A DNA stretch of 48,655 nucleotides from contig CALXLB010000092.1 of NCBI GenBank assembly GCA_944389085.1, positions 1-48,655 of the forward strand, read 5' to 3'. The position numbers and the translations under genes were made by a program. The stretch's first letter is position 1. Every line of letters starts with the position of its first letter. Shown here one piece after another: positions 17,342 to 26,326 of the stretch. Below the pieces are notes generated by a model. The model ran no database searches. It had not been told where the DNA came from and saw only the letters and a list, made by a program, of their open reading frames with translations. The stretch is from an uncultured Spirochaetaceae bacterium. Lineage in GTDB: Bacteria; Spirochaetota; Spirochaetia; Sphaerochaetales; Sphaerochaetaceae.

Positions 17342-19831
17342 TTAAGCGATAACCATCAGCGTAGCACCGGACTGGAGCTGATCGCCCTGGTTTACGAGAA
17401 TCTGCTGCACAGTGCCATCGCATGGTGAGTAGATCTCATTTTCCATCTTCATAGCTTCCATGACCATGAGAACCTGATCTTTCTTCACAGTGTCACCGAC
17501 TTTGACATTGAAGCGGAGAACAAGGCCCGGCATTGGAGCTTCGATTGTTGTTCCTGCACCTGTTGCCTGTGGCTGTGGAGCAGGGGCAGCCTGTACCGGA
17601 GCTGCCTGAGGAGCCGGAGCTGCCTGTACTGGAGCCGGCTGTGGAGCAGGAGCTGCGCTTACAACACCGCCGATTGTCAGGAGAGTCTCGCCGGACTGGA
17701 GCTGCTGGCCCTGAGAAACAGGGATTGAGGATACGACACCATCGCAAGGAGCGTAGATCTCATTCTCCATCTTCATAGCTTCCATGACCATAATCACCTG
17801 ATCTTTCTTCACAGCATCACCGACTTTGACGTTGATGCGGAGGACAAGGCCCGGCATTGGAGCTGTGACAACCTCAGAACCTGTTACAACTGGCTGAGCC
17901 TGCGGAGCTGGAGCTGCCTGAGGAGCAGGGGCTGCCTGTACAGGAGCCGGCTGTGGAGCTGGAGCTGCGCTTACAACACCGCCAATTGTCAGAAGAGTCT
18001 CACCGGACTGGAGCTGCTGGCCCTGAGAAACAGGGATTGAAGATACAACACCATCGCAAGGAGCGTAGATTTCGTTCTCCATCTTCATAGCTTCCATGAC
18101 CATGAGAACCTGATCTTTCTTCACTGTGTCACCGACTTTGACGTTGATGCGGAGGACAAGGCCTGGCATTGGAGCTGTGACAACCTCAGAACCTGTTACA
18201 ACTGGCTGAGCCTGTGGGGCTGGAGCTGCCTGAGGAGCAGTGGCTGCCTGGATCCCATCAGCAATTGTGTAAGGATAAGCCACTCCATTGACTGTTGCTG
18301 TACCGTTCTGGAGCTGAACACCATATGTGCGTCCGTTGACAGAAACTGTATAGCTACCATTTCCACCGGCTTTTGGAGCTGGAGCTGCTGCTGCCTTCTT
18401 TGCTTCCTCTTCCTTCTTCATCTCACTCTTGAGTCTGACACCGTTCACCTTTGCCTTGCCTGTGAGGTAGAGGATACCCTTTTCCTTACATGCGGCTGCA
18501 ATGAAGATATTCTCATCTGTGATAGGAAGATTAGCTTCTTCAAGCATCTTCTTTGCAGCTTCTACGCCTTTCTTCGGATCTCTGTCGTTGATATCAACAC
18601 ACTTCTCTTTTGTAGGCTCAAGGTGGAGCTGCTCAGAAGCAAGCTTTACAACCTCTGGATCTGGTGGGCATGGAGTCTTGCCGAAATAGCCGAGAACCAT
18701 CTTGCCATAACCCTCTGCGAACTTCTTCCAAGGTCCGAACATAACATTGTTGAATGCCTGCTGGAAGTAGAACTGGGAAACAGGAGTTACAGATGTACCG
18801 AAGCCACCCTTTGCGACTGTTTCACCCATAGCTTCAACAATCTGTGGATACTTATCCATCAGGCCGTTGTCTCTAAGCATCTGTGTGTTAGCTGTAAGAG
18901 CTCCGCCTGGAAGCGGGAAGAACGGGATTTCAGGGTTGACTGCTGTTGCCTCTGGAGGCAGGAAGTAGTCTGCCATGCAGTTCTCGAAGACTTTCTCTGC
19001 TTCGCGAACCTTGTTGATATCGAGGTCGAGTGTGTAATCTGTGCCTCTGAATGCATGCCACATCGTGAGGATATCTGGCTGACATGTTCCGCCGGAGCAT
19101 GGTGACATTGAAAGGTCAATGCTGTCAGCGCCTGCATCGAGGGCGGACATATACTGTGCGATTGATACACCAGCTGTCTCATGGGAGTGGAAAACAATCT
19201 TCACATTCGGTCCAAGAAGCTTTCTTGCTTTCTTGACAGTCTCATATACGTTGTGTGGTGTGGATGTACCGGAAGCATCCTTGAAACAGACGGAATCGAA
19301 AGGAATTCCTGCATCGAGGATTTCGCGGAGGATTCTTTCATAGAACTCTGGTGTGTGGGCACCTGTGACACCCTCAGGAAGGCTCATCATTGTAACAGTG
19401 ACTTCATGCTTGAGTCCTGCTTCATGGATTGCCCTGCCGCTGTCGATGAGGTTGTTTACATCATTGAGTGCATCAAAGTTCCTGATTGTTGTCATACCAT
19501 GCTTCTTGAAAAGCTGTGCATGAAGCTTGATTACATCTCTTGGCTGTGAGTCGAGTCCTACGACATTTACACCACGTGCAAGAGTCTGAAGATTTGCATC
19601 TGGACCTGCTACGCGTCTGAACTCATCCATCATGTCGAAGGCATCTTCATTTGTATAGAAATAAAGAGACTGGAATCTTGCACCGCCACCTGCTTCGAAA
19701 TGTGTAATACCGGCTTCTCTTGCAGCTGCAACTGCTGGCATGAAATCCTTTGTGAAAACACGTGCACCATAAACTGACTGGAAGCCATCGCGGAACGCGG
19801 TGCACATAAAGTCGACTTTCTTCTTGCTCAT
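17342..19831 (-). CDS. oadA: Oxaloacetate decarboxylase alpha subunit with three tandem biotinyl domains
   Basis: The carboxyltransferase moves CO2 from oxaloacetate to biotin. Residues ~1-300 form the DRE-TIM-like barrel ([15 protein letters not shown]; metal-site [10 protein letters not shown]), followed by the conserved PYC/OADA domain to ~470. The C-terminal third is exceptional: three biotin-acceptor motifs [11 protein letters not shown], with acceptor lysines near residues 583, 687 and 795, joined by Ala/Pro/Gln linkers. The usual family length is ~600 residues with one biotinyl domain; this chain has 829. I chose the ATG at 19831 (AAGGGG upstream) over an in-frame TTG at 19852 that overlaps the oadG stop. 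It is the middle gene of oadGAB. Confidence 0.93.
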   Translation of the reverse strand: MSKKKVDFMCTAFRDGFQSVYGARVFTKDFMPAVAAAREAGITHFEAGGGARFQSLYFYTNEDAFDMMDEFRRVAGPDANLQTLARGVNVVGLDSQPRDVIKLHAQLFKKHGMTTIRNFDALNDVNNLIDSGRAIHEAGLKHEVTVTMMSLPEGVTGAHTPEFYERILREILDAGIPFDSVCFKDASGTSTPHNVYETVKKARKLLGPNVKIVFHSHETAGVSIAQYMSALDAGADSIDLSMSPCSGGTCQPDILTMWHAFRGTDYTLDLDINKVREAEKVFENCMADYFLPPEATAVNPEIPFFPLPGGALTANTQMLRDNGLMDKYPQIVEAMGETVAKGGFGTSVTPVSQFYFQQAFNNVMFGPWKKFAEGYGKMVLGYFGKTPCPPDPEVVKLASEQLHLEPTKEKCVDINDRDPKKGVEAAKKMLEEANLPITDENIFIAAACKEKGILYLTGKAKVNGVRLKSEMKKEEEAKKAAAAPAPKAGGNGSYTVSVNGRTYGVQLQNGTATVNGVAYPYTIADGIQAATAPQAAPAPQAQPVVTGSEVVTAPMPGLVLRINVKVGDTVKKDQVLMVMEAMKMENEIYAPCDGVVSSIPVSQGQQLQSGETLLTIGGVVSAAPAPQPAPVQAAPAPQAAPAPQAQPVVTGSEVVTAPMPGLVLRINVKVGDAVKKDQVIMVMEAMKMENEIYAPCDGVVSSIPVSQGQQLQSGETLLTIGGVVSAAPAPQPAPVQAAPAPQAAPVQAAPAPQPQATGAGTTIEAPMPGLVLRFNVKVGDTVKKDQVLMVMEAMKMENEIYSPCDGTVQQILVNQGDQLQSGATLMVIA
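17658..18251 (-). repeat. Near-identical 312-bp tandem repeat within oadA
   Basis: Two in-frame units start at 17658 and 17970 (period 312 bp = 104 codons), covering biotinyl domains 2 and 1 with their Ala/Pro linkers. My hand alignment of ~280 bp finds about 17 substitutions and no gaps. The unit at 17345-17657 (third domain) is clearly more diverged. This points to a recent tandem duplication or repeated gene conversion. Confidence 0.9.
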
Positions 19832-19848
19832 TTTTCTGAACCCCTTTT

Positions 19849-20148
19849 TCAATTCCTTGATCTGTCGTATGCAGCTGCTATTGCTGCGGCGACAGCTGCA
19901 TCATCTCCCTGTGGAGCTGAGGCTTTCTGCTGGACCTGTACTGATGAAACTGCCTGTACCTGCTCTGTTGCGGCGCCATGGCGGTTCTTCTCCATATTCA
20001 TGATGATCTTGCTCATCATTTTGGAGGCGAAGATCAGGATGACAAGGAAGATGAAAACCGTACCCATACCGAGCACCAGGAGTACAAGACCGTCTTTGAT
20101 CTGCTGGACCAGTACGTCTTTTGGCATATTTGTCAACATTGTCAACAT
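19849..20148 (-). CDS. oadG: Oxaloacetate decarboxylase gamma subunit
   Basis: The 99-residue protein has one transmembrane helix (DGLVLLVLGMGTVFIFLVIL, residues ~17-37) and an Ala/Gln-rich cytoplasmic tail, as expected for OadG, which holds the alpha subunit to the membrane beta subunit and aids assembly. I chose the ATG at 20148, preceded by CAGGAG at good spacing; earlier in-frame starts would add a segment that overlaps the promoter. It is first in the operon oadG-oadA-oadB, the alpha start lying 17 nt after its stop. Confidence 0.85.
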   Translation of the reverse strand: MLTMLTNMPKDVLVQQIKDGLVLLVLGMGTVFIFLVILIFASKMMSKIIMNMEKNRHGAATEQVQAVSSVQVQQKASAPQGDDAAVAAAIAAAYDRSRN

Positions 20149-20184
20149 ATAACACTCCTGTACCATATAAGGTTTCAATTTCAG

Positions 20185-20214
20185 AATATACCAGAGATAG
20201 GGAAGTCGGTTCAA
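20185..20214 (-). promoter_or_regulatory. Candidate promoter of oadGAB
   Basis: On the minus strand TTGAAC (20214-20209), 18 nt, and TATATT (20190-20185) precede oadG by 37 nt. The -35 bases are shared with the divergent candidate promoter of the GH28 gene. Confidence 0.45.
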
Positions 20215-20238
20215 CAGCCCTTTTTTTCCGTTTATAAT
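20210..20238 (+). promoter_or_regulatory. Candidate promoter of the GH28-GH38 operon
   Basis: TTCAAC (20210-20215), a 17-nt spacer and a perfect TATAAT (20233-20238) lie 79 nt before the GH28 start. The -35 is weak, which may indicate dependence on an activator. Confidence 0.4.
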
Positions 20239-20316
20239 CTTTTTTCTTCGCCTTCGCTTGCAAAAAGGGGCTTCAGCAATGAAGATGTAGGATGAAAGAT
20301 AAACAAGGAGGGGACT

Positions 20317-21639
20317 ATGGATTACAATGTTCTCGATTATGGTGCTGCCGGGGATGGCAGAACCGATGATGCTGGCAGTATTCAGAAAGCTATTGATACC
20401 GCTTCAGGAAATGGTGGTGGGCGGGTCGTTCTGGATGGAGCGAGGGTGTATCTCGCATCATCTATAATACTGAAAGATGGTGTAGACCTTCATGTTGTCC
20501 GTGGCTCGAAGCTGCTTGCGACTCCTGTGTTGGAGGACTATTTCCATCCGAATGAAGGCAGAAAGGATGAAGGAGTGTCAATTGCAGGTACACCAGTGAC
20601 ACTTAAACCATCCTATGCATTCATATATGCCTATGATGCTGAGGACATTGCAATTTCTGGAGATGGAGAAATCGATGGGAACTGCTATGCTTTCGTCCGC
20701 CGTGTCTCTCAGTACTATGTCACCGGTGATTTCTATCCGCGGCCGACGATGATTTATCTTGAGAAATGCTCCCATGTGACAGTCCGTGACATCACACTCA
20801 GGAATGCACCATTCTGGACACTCCATCCGGCCGGATGCTATGACGTGCTGATCAGTCATATCAGGATACTCAATCCTCTTGATGTTGCTAATTCAGATGG
20901 TATTGATCCCGACCATTCTGCAAATGTGAGAATCATTGGCTGCCATGTTGAAGCTGCAGATGACTGTATCTGTCTCAAGAGTTCAGCTGGAAATATGGAA
21001 TATGGTCCTACAGAGAATATTGTCATTGCTGATTGCACGCTCAAATCCACATCTGCGGCTCTTAAGATCGGAACGGAAGGTACCGGAGACTTCAAGAACA
21101 TTGTCGTGCATGGCGTCACGATTTCCGGTACTAACAGAGCCATCTCAATCCAGATAAGAGATGGCGGTTCGGTAAAGAACGCGATTTTCTCCGATATCAT
21201 TATTGAGACAAGGCGCTTTGCTCCTTGCTGGTGGGGAACTGCAGAACCGATTGCAATCACCTCAATCAACAGGGTTCCTGATAAGGAATCCGGAACTATA
21301 GAGAATGTTGTGTTCGAGAATATCTTCGCTTCCGGAGAGAATGGTTTGTTCATCCATGGAAATCATAAGGTGAAGAATATAAAGCTGCGCAATGTACGCA
21401 TTGAGATGAAAACAACTACGAAATGGGAGAAGGGGCTTTATGACTACCGTCCAGGAGAGGGCACAGAGGTCATCAGCCATGGCTCTTCTGCGTTCTATAT
21501 CACAGGGGTTGACAACCTTCTGATGGAGGATTGTGCAGCCGTCTTCTGCGATAAGGCTGAAGGTGTTTTCACAAAGGATATCGAAGTTGTCGATACGACA
21601 GGATTTGAAAACAGGGGCTTTGTTTCCCAAGGACTTTAA
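20317..21639 (+). CDS. Glycoside hydrolase family 28 (polygalacturonase-like), cytoplasmic
   Basis: The 440-residue protein is a right-handed beta-helix GH28 member. It starts with the common YNVLDYGAAGDGRTDDAGSI, and its catalytic region reads NSDGIDPD followed by AADDCICLKS, supplying the Asp triad of the family; the later IQIRD stands where pectinases have RIK. There is no signal peptide, so it should act inside on imported oligosaccharides, more like an exo-acting galacturonosidase or rhamnogalacturonan-type enzyme than a secreted endo-pectinase. An excellent AAGGAGG site precedes the ATG. The GH38 gene starts 2 nt after its stop. Confidence 0.87.
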   Translation: MDYNVLDYGAAGDGRTDDAGSIQKAIDTASGNGGGRVVLDGARVYLASSIILKDGVDLHVVRGSKLLATPVLEDYFHPNEGRKDEGVSIAGTPVTLKPSYAFIYAYDAEDIAISGDGEIDGNCYAFVRRVSQYYVTGDFYPRPTMIYLEKCSHVTVRDITLRNAPFWTLHPAGCYDVLISHIRILNPLDVANSDGIDPDHSANVRIIGCHVEAADDCICLKSSAGNMEYGPTENIVIADCTLKSTSAALKIGTEGTGDFKNIVVHGVTISGTNRAISIQIRDGGSVKNAIFSDIIIETRRFAPCWWGTAEPIAITSINRVPDKESGTIENVVFENIFASGENGLFIHGNHKVKNIKLRNVRIEMKTTTKWEKGLYDYRPGEGTEVISHGSSAFYITGVDNLLMEDCAAVFCDKAEGVFTKDIEVVDTTGFENRGFVSQGL

Positions 21640-21641
21640 GA

Positions 21642-24600
21642 ATGAAGGATAGAAGAAACAGGATACAGGCCATCATTAATTATCTTGAAGAAGCTGCCTT
21701 CCGCGAGAGAGAGGATTGCACGGGGGTAGAGACAGCTTTGACAGGGTATGGGATTCCTGAGACATTCCCGCCTCTTGGGGCAGATTGGCATGGTTTTGAA
21801 TGTGGTGATACCTGGGGTGGCTCCGATTGCCATCAGCTTTTTAAATGCCGCATTTCTTCCCGGCCCGATAAGCCTTTGGCGATTCTGCTTCGTACAGATT
21901 CTACTGTGCGATGGAGTACAGATAATCCTCAGGTTCTTGTCTATCTTGACGGTGAACTACGTGCAACAATGGATGTGAATCATAATATGGTTGTTCTCAG
22001 TGAGTGCTGTGATGATAAACCTTTTGATTTAGGTTTCTATGCCTATGTGAACAGCCGTGGTGGCCGTACCAGTTTCTTCTCGCTTCAATCCGCTGTCCCT
22101 TCTTTTCCTGTCATGGAACTTCTTTTTGACATGAAGAATATCTTCGAGGCGGCTGATCTTCTGGAAAAGAATGACGAGGAACGGGTCAGGGCATTCAGGG
22201 CTCTTGAGGATGCAATTGATGTTCTCGATACTCGTTCTCTCTCTCTTCTTGATGAGAGTGTGCCTGCAGCCAGAGCCACTCTTGCCTTGTATATGTCAAA
22301 GCAGAGAGAAAGCGGGATTACTGTGCATTCAGTTGGCAGTACCCATATCGATGTCGCATGGAGATGGCCGCTGAGACAGACGAAGGAGAAAGCTGTCAGA
22401 AGTGCTCTTACAGCACTTAATCTGATGGATCATTACCCTGATTTCCGCTTTCTGCTGACACAGCCGCAGCTTTATGAGTTCATCAGGGAACAGCGCCCTG
22501 ACATCTTCTCCAGAATAAAGGAAAGAATCAGAGAAGGCCGGTGGGAAGCCGAGGGAGGAATGTGGCTGGAGAGCGATTCCGTTCTTGCTTCCGGTGAATC
22601 TCTTGTCAGGCAGCTTGTCTATGGTAAGCGCTATATATCATCTGTCTTGGAAGCCCCTGAATCGGAAATTCTCTGGCTTCCTGATGCTTTTGGATTCAAT
22701 GGCAATCTTCCGCAGATTATGAAGAAAGCTGGGATCAGGTATTTCATGACCACGAAAATCAGCTGGAGCGATACTCATATTTTCCCTTATGACATCTTTT
22801 CATGGCGGGGTATTGATGGCAGCGAGGTCCTCTCATATTTCATATCAACCAGAAACTATGACAGTTCTCATCGTGGTATGGATTTCAGAACGACATATAA
22901 CGGAGCGCAGGATGCTTCTCAGATAATGGGTACCTGGCAGCGGTTTCAGGATAAAGATGTCACAGAAGATGTGCTTACCTGCTTTGGCTATGGCGATGGA
23001 GGCGGCGGCCCGACATATGAGATGCTGGAGAACACGAAACGCTTACAGCATTCAATTGCTTCCTGTCCCAGAACTGTAATGACAAGTGCTCATGATTTTT
23101 TCACATGCCTTGAGGGAAAACTGCTCAAGAGACCTCCCGTCTGGACTGGAGAACTTTACTTTGAATATCACAGAGGAACACTCACAAGCATCTCTGAGGA
23201 GAAGAAATGGAACAGAGTGATTGAGGATCTTACCCATGATGCCGAAGCCCTGGCAGCCATCTCTTCAATCGAATGGCCGGAAGCGAAGCTGGAGAGAGTG
23301 TGGAAAACGATTCTTCTCAATCAGTTCCACGATATCCTTCCGGGAAGCGCAATCGATGAAGTCTACGAGGAAGCCTTCAAAGAGTATGAGGAAGCTGCTG
23401 CGGAAGATAGATCTATCATCGCAGCATCGCTTGCTTCTCTGTCTTCTGGAAGTCTTCCTGCTGTAGTGAATACTACAAGCCACATCCGCACGTCTCTTCT
23501 GGTTTCTGGAGAACCTGTTGCCTGCTGTGAAGGGCAGCAGACTTATGATGGTAAATATCTTTATCTGGCAGAAGATGTCCCCCCTTATGGTATAAAAACT
23601 CTGGCAGGGAACTGCAAGCCTGACTCTGATGTCCTGCAAGGGAATGCTTCTTGTTTTGAGACGCGTTATTATAGAGTGACGATAGACGCTGACGGATGTA
23701 TTTCCTCGCTTTTTGATAAAGAATGTGCCAGAGAGGTTATCAAAGAAGGCGGAAAAGGCAATTCAATCATCTCCTATGAAGACCGTCCGCTCCGTTTCGA
23801 TAACTGGAACACAGAAGAGTATTACCGGGAAAAACCATATCCATGGGAGTGCATTGGGGAAGTGAAGATAGTTGAGAACGGACCGCTGAGAGCTGTTCTT
23901 GAGGTTACCAGAAAGTCTCTCTCATCATGTCTTGTCCAGCACATTGTATTCTATGCTCATACGCGGCGCGTTGATTTCATCTCTTCGCTCAACTGGGATG
24001 GAGACCATCTCCTTGTAAAGGCCGAGTTCCCTGTTGATGTTCATTCATATAGTGCTGACTATGGTATTCAGTTCGGTTCAGTAACACGGTCCGCGACTTC
24101 AAGCACTGATTGGGATTCTGCTCAGTTTGAAGTGCCTGCACTGGGATGGAGTGACCTATCTGAACCTGGTTATGGCGTATCGCTTCTTGCAGATTCACGT
24201 TACGGATTCAGTGTGAAAGATGGTGTTATGACGCTTTCTCTGCTTAAATCCGGTACATCTCCCGCGGAAAATGCGGATAGAGGACATCATGAATTCACAT
24301 ATTCAATCTTCCCTCATGCAGGAACATGGAGAGAAGGAAGGACTGTGATGGAGAAGGAAGATCTGACAAGGCCTCTTTATATTCTGAAAAGAGAAGATCC
24401 CTGTTCCTGGTCTTTTGCCTTTTCTGACCATGATAACGTCATCATTGATACCATAAAGCGTTCTGAGGACGGGAAAGCAATTGTGCTTCGTGTCTACGAG
24501 GCATATGGAATGAGGACAGAATGCAGATTGTCCTTTGACAGGAGTTACAGGATTTCTGAAACAGATCTTCTGGAACGGAATCCGCATCTGCTTGCTTCTG

Positions 24601-24662
24601 GCGATAGCCTTGAACGTACATTCAAGCCATACGAGATTGTTACGCTTTATCTTGAGTCCTGA
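21642..24662 (+). CDS. Glycoside hydrolase family 38 alpha-mannosidase
   Basis: The 1006-residue cytoplasmic protein has the GH38 zinc motif STHIDVAWRWP (His235, Asp237) and the nucleophile region LPDAFGFNGNLPQI (Asp348). The conserved zinc His in LNQFHDILPGSAIDEV lies further on, and a long C-terminal beta-domain follows. These retaining enzymes remove alpha-linked mannose from the non-reducing end. AAGGA lies 7 nt before the ATG, inside the end of the GH28 gene. The GH28-GH38 pairing suggests an oligosaccharide with both galacturonic acid (or rhamnose) and mannose, or two unrelated substrates under one control. Family certain; linkage not. Confidence 0.92.
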   Translation: MKDRRNRIQAIINYLEEAAFREREDCTGVETALTGYGIPETFPPLGADWHGFECGDTWGGSDCHQLFKCRISSRPDKPLAILLRTDSTVRWSTDNPQVLVYLDGELRATMDVNHNMVVLSECCDDKPFDLGFYAYVNSRGGRTSFFSLQSAVPSFPVMELLFDMKNIFEAADLLEKNDEERVRAFRALEDAIDVLDTRSLSLLDESVPAARATLALYMSKQRESGITVHSVGSTHIDVAWRWPLRQTKEKAVRSALTALNLMDHYPDFRFLLTQPQLYEFIREQRPDIFSRIKERIREGRWEAEGGMWLESDSVLASGESLVRQLVYGKRYISSVLEAPESEILWLPDAFGFNGNLPQIMKKAGIRYFMTTKISWSDTHIFPYDIFSWRGIDGSEVLSYFISTRNYDSSHRGMDFRTTYNGAQDASQIMGTWQRFQDKDVTEDVLTCFGYGDGGGGPTYEMLENTKRLQHSIASCPRTVMTSAHDFFTCLEGKLLKRPPVWTGELYFEYHRGTLTSISEEKKWNRVIEDLTHDAEALAAISSIEWPEAKLERVWKTILLNQFHDILPGSAIDEVYEEAFKEYEEAAAEDRSIIAASLASLSSGSLPAVVNTTSHIRTSLLVSGEPVACCEGQQTYDGKYLYLAEDVPPYGIKTLAGNCKPDSDVLQGNASCFETRYYRVTIDADGCISSLFDKECAREVIKEGGKGNSIISYEDRPLRFDNWNTEEYYREKPYPWECIGEVKIVENGPLRAVLEVTRKSLSSCLVQHIVFYAHTRRVDFISSLNWDGDHLLVKAEFPVDVHSYSADYGIQFGSVTRSATSSTDWDSAQFEVPALGWSDLSEPGYGVSLLADSRYGFSVKDGVMTLSLLKSGTSPAENADRGHHEFTYSIFPHAGTWREGRTVMEKEDLTRPLYILKREDPCSWSFAFSDHDNVIIDTIKRSEDGKAIVLRVYEAYGMRTECRLSFDRSYRISETDLLERNPHLLASGDSLERTFKPYEIVTLYLES

Positions 24663-24669
24663 CAGAAGA

Positions 24670-24695
24670 TGCTGCCAAAGGATTCCTTGGCAGCA
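24670..24695 (+). terminator. Hairpin after the GH38 gene
   Basis: A perfect 9-bp stem (TGCTGCCAA / TTGGCAGCA) with an 8-nt loop follows the GH38 stop. It is followed by A-rich rather than U-rich sequence on the plus strand, so termination is uncertain. Confidence 0.45.
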
Positions 24696-24824
24696 AAAAG
24701 ATGAATACAGGAGATGCTGCGGAACCAGCATTATCTGAAATGTCTTCCGCAGTATGCTCTTTCTTTATTCCTAGAAGCAGTCTTTTTCATATTTCTGTGT
24801 TATATTCACATGTGGAGAAATATT

Positions 24825-25748
24825 ATGGCTGAGAATCAGATGGATGAATATGAGGCACAGAGCCTGCGTATCCGTGAGAGAATGGATAGGATAGGCCGTA
24901 AGATCATGATTATGAGCGGTAAGGGTGGTGTCGGAAAGACTACTGTCACTGTAAATCTTGCCAATGCTCTCGTCGATATGGGATGCAGGGTTGGTGTTCT
25001 TGATACAGATCTTCATGGACCCAATGTTGCTGTTATGTTCGGCTGCAAGGATGCAGAGCTTACAAGTGAGGATGGGCACACTTTCATACCTGTTCAGCCG
25101 AGAGAGAATCTGAAGGTCATGTCTTTGGCTTTTGCTCTCGAGGACCCGGATTCTCCTGTAATCTGGAGAGGAAGCCTTAAGAACAGTGCAATCAGGCAGT
25201 TCCTGTCCGATGTGGACTGGGGAGAACTGGACTATCTTCTCATTGATACCCCTCCTGGAACTGGTGATGAGCAGCTGACAATCTGCCAGTCCATCCCTGA
25301 ACTCACCGGATCGATTATTGTGACAACACCGCAGGAAGTTGCTGTGCTTGATGCGAGAAGAAGCGTTAATTTCTCACGCAAGCTTGGCGTTGCCATTATC
25401 GGTGTTGTGGAGAATATGTCAGGTCTTATCTGCCCGTATTGCAATCATGAGATTCCTATATTCGGCAAGGGTGGCGGTAAGAAGATGTGTCAGGATATGC
25501 ATGTGCCATTCCTTGGTGCTATTCCTATGGAGGCGGGACTTCCTGATGCAGAAGATGCCGGTAAGGAGTGGATTGCAGAACCTGGTGTGCATCCTTCTGC
25601 AGAAGCACTTAAGAGAATTGCCAATGAAATCAATAATGGCACTGCTTGCTCAACCAGCCGTGATACATCATATCTTGGTACGTCACAGTGTGCACCTTCT
25701 GCTTGCGCACATTGTACATCCAACTGCCCGTCAAGGAAAAACAAATGA
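24825..25748 (+). CDS. Mrp/NBP35 family iron-sulfur carrier P-loop ATPase
   Basis: The 307-residue cytoplasmic protein has the deviant Walker A SGKGGVGKTTVTVNLA, the switch DTDLHGPN and the nucleotide-binding IDTPPGTGDEQL, all typical of Mrp/ApbC, which binds and transfers Fe-S clusters. The CPYC motif (ENMSGLICPYC) is the cluster-bridging pair. The C-terminus is cysteine-rich (CAPSACAHCTSNC), which may hold a second cluster. I chose the ATG at 24825, with GGAG 7 nt upstream; the upstream in-frame extension is hydrophobic and lacks a ribosome site. It starts a three-gene operon linked by ATGA overlaps. Confidence 0.9.
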   Translation: MAENQMDEYEAQSLRIRERMDRIGRKIMIMSGKGGVGKTTVTVNLANALVDMGCRVGVLDTDLHGPNVAVMFGCKDAELTSEDGHTFIPVQPRENLKVMSLAFALEDPDSPVIWRGSLKNSAIRQFLSDVDWGELDYLLIDTPPGTGDEQLTICQSIPELTGSIIVTTPQEVAVLDARRSVNFSRKLGVAIIGVVENMSGLICPYCNHEIPIFGKGGGKKMCQDMHVPFLGAIPMEAGLPDAEDAGKEWIAEPGVHPSAEALKRIANEINNGTACSTSRDTSYLGTSQCAPSACAHCTSNCPSRKNK

Positions 25749-26326
25749 ATCAGTCGCTCATCTGGAAGACTCTCTCTAAGAAAAAGGTTCTCGATTGTCA
25801 CATCTTTGATGTTGTGACAGCAGAACGTGAAGCTGAAGATGGCAGAAAAGGCACATTTGTGGAAATAAAATCGCCAGACTGGGTTGTCGCTATTCCCTGG
25901 TTCCTGAAGGATGGAGTGCCGTATTTCATCATGGAAGAGCAGTTCCGCCATGGATCAGAGTCAGTCACCAGAGAATTTCCTGCAGGCCTTGTGGAGGAAG
26001 GAGAAGAGGATATAACAGCAGCCAGAAGAGAGATGATGGAAGAGACCGGTATCGCTGGCACTTTCACACGGCTTGGAAATGTCTGCCCCAACAATGCCTT
26101 CATGTCCAACAGGCAGTCTTTCTTCCTTGTTACAGATCTTGAGAAGAAGGCAGGCCAGTCTCTTGATCCTAATGAAACGATTGATGTGATAGAGGTTCCG
26201 GTAGAGGATGTCATCCGTGATATGGGAACAGGTATTTATGATAACGGTATCATGATGATGGCTATTGGCTTCTTCATGCGCTATGCAGAATCTCATCCGG
26301 AAATGAAACTGAGGGCGGGAATATGA
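25745..26326 (+). CDS. Nudix hydrolase (ADP-ribose pyrophosphatase-like)
   Basis: The 193-residue protein carries a perfect Nudix box, beginning GLVEEGEED and ending RREMMEETGI, which binds Mg2+ and cleaves nucleoside diphosphates linked to another moiety. The layout (N-terminal strand domain, Nudix fold, EFPAGLVEEGE) is like NudF-type ADP-ribose pyrophosphatases. It starts by ATGA overlap with mrp (ATG 25745, mrp stop 25746-25748), the AAGGAAA of the mrp end serving as ribosome site; an upstream ATG at 25688 lacks such a site. Its own stop overlaps the next start in the same way. Confidence 0.9.
   Translation: MNQSLIWKTLSKKKVLDCHIFDVVTAEREAEDGRKGTFVEIKSPDWVVAIPWFLKDGVPYFIMEEQFRHGSESVTREFPAGLVEEGEEDITAARREMMEETGIAGTFTRLGNVCPNNAFMSNRQSFFLVTDLEKKAGQSLDPNETIDVIEVPVEDVIRDMGTGIYDNGIMMMAIGFFMRYAESHPEMKLRAGI

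Noticed and set aside
19832-19852. TTG start extending oadA by seven codons
   Set aside because: It overlaps the oadG stop and its only purine-rich stretch touches the TTG; the ATG at 19831 has AAGGGG at proper distance.
24714-24824. N-terminal hydrophobic extension of Mrp
   Set aside because: Would make a membrane protein out of a cytosolic family; GGAG supports the ATG at 24825.
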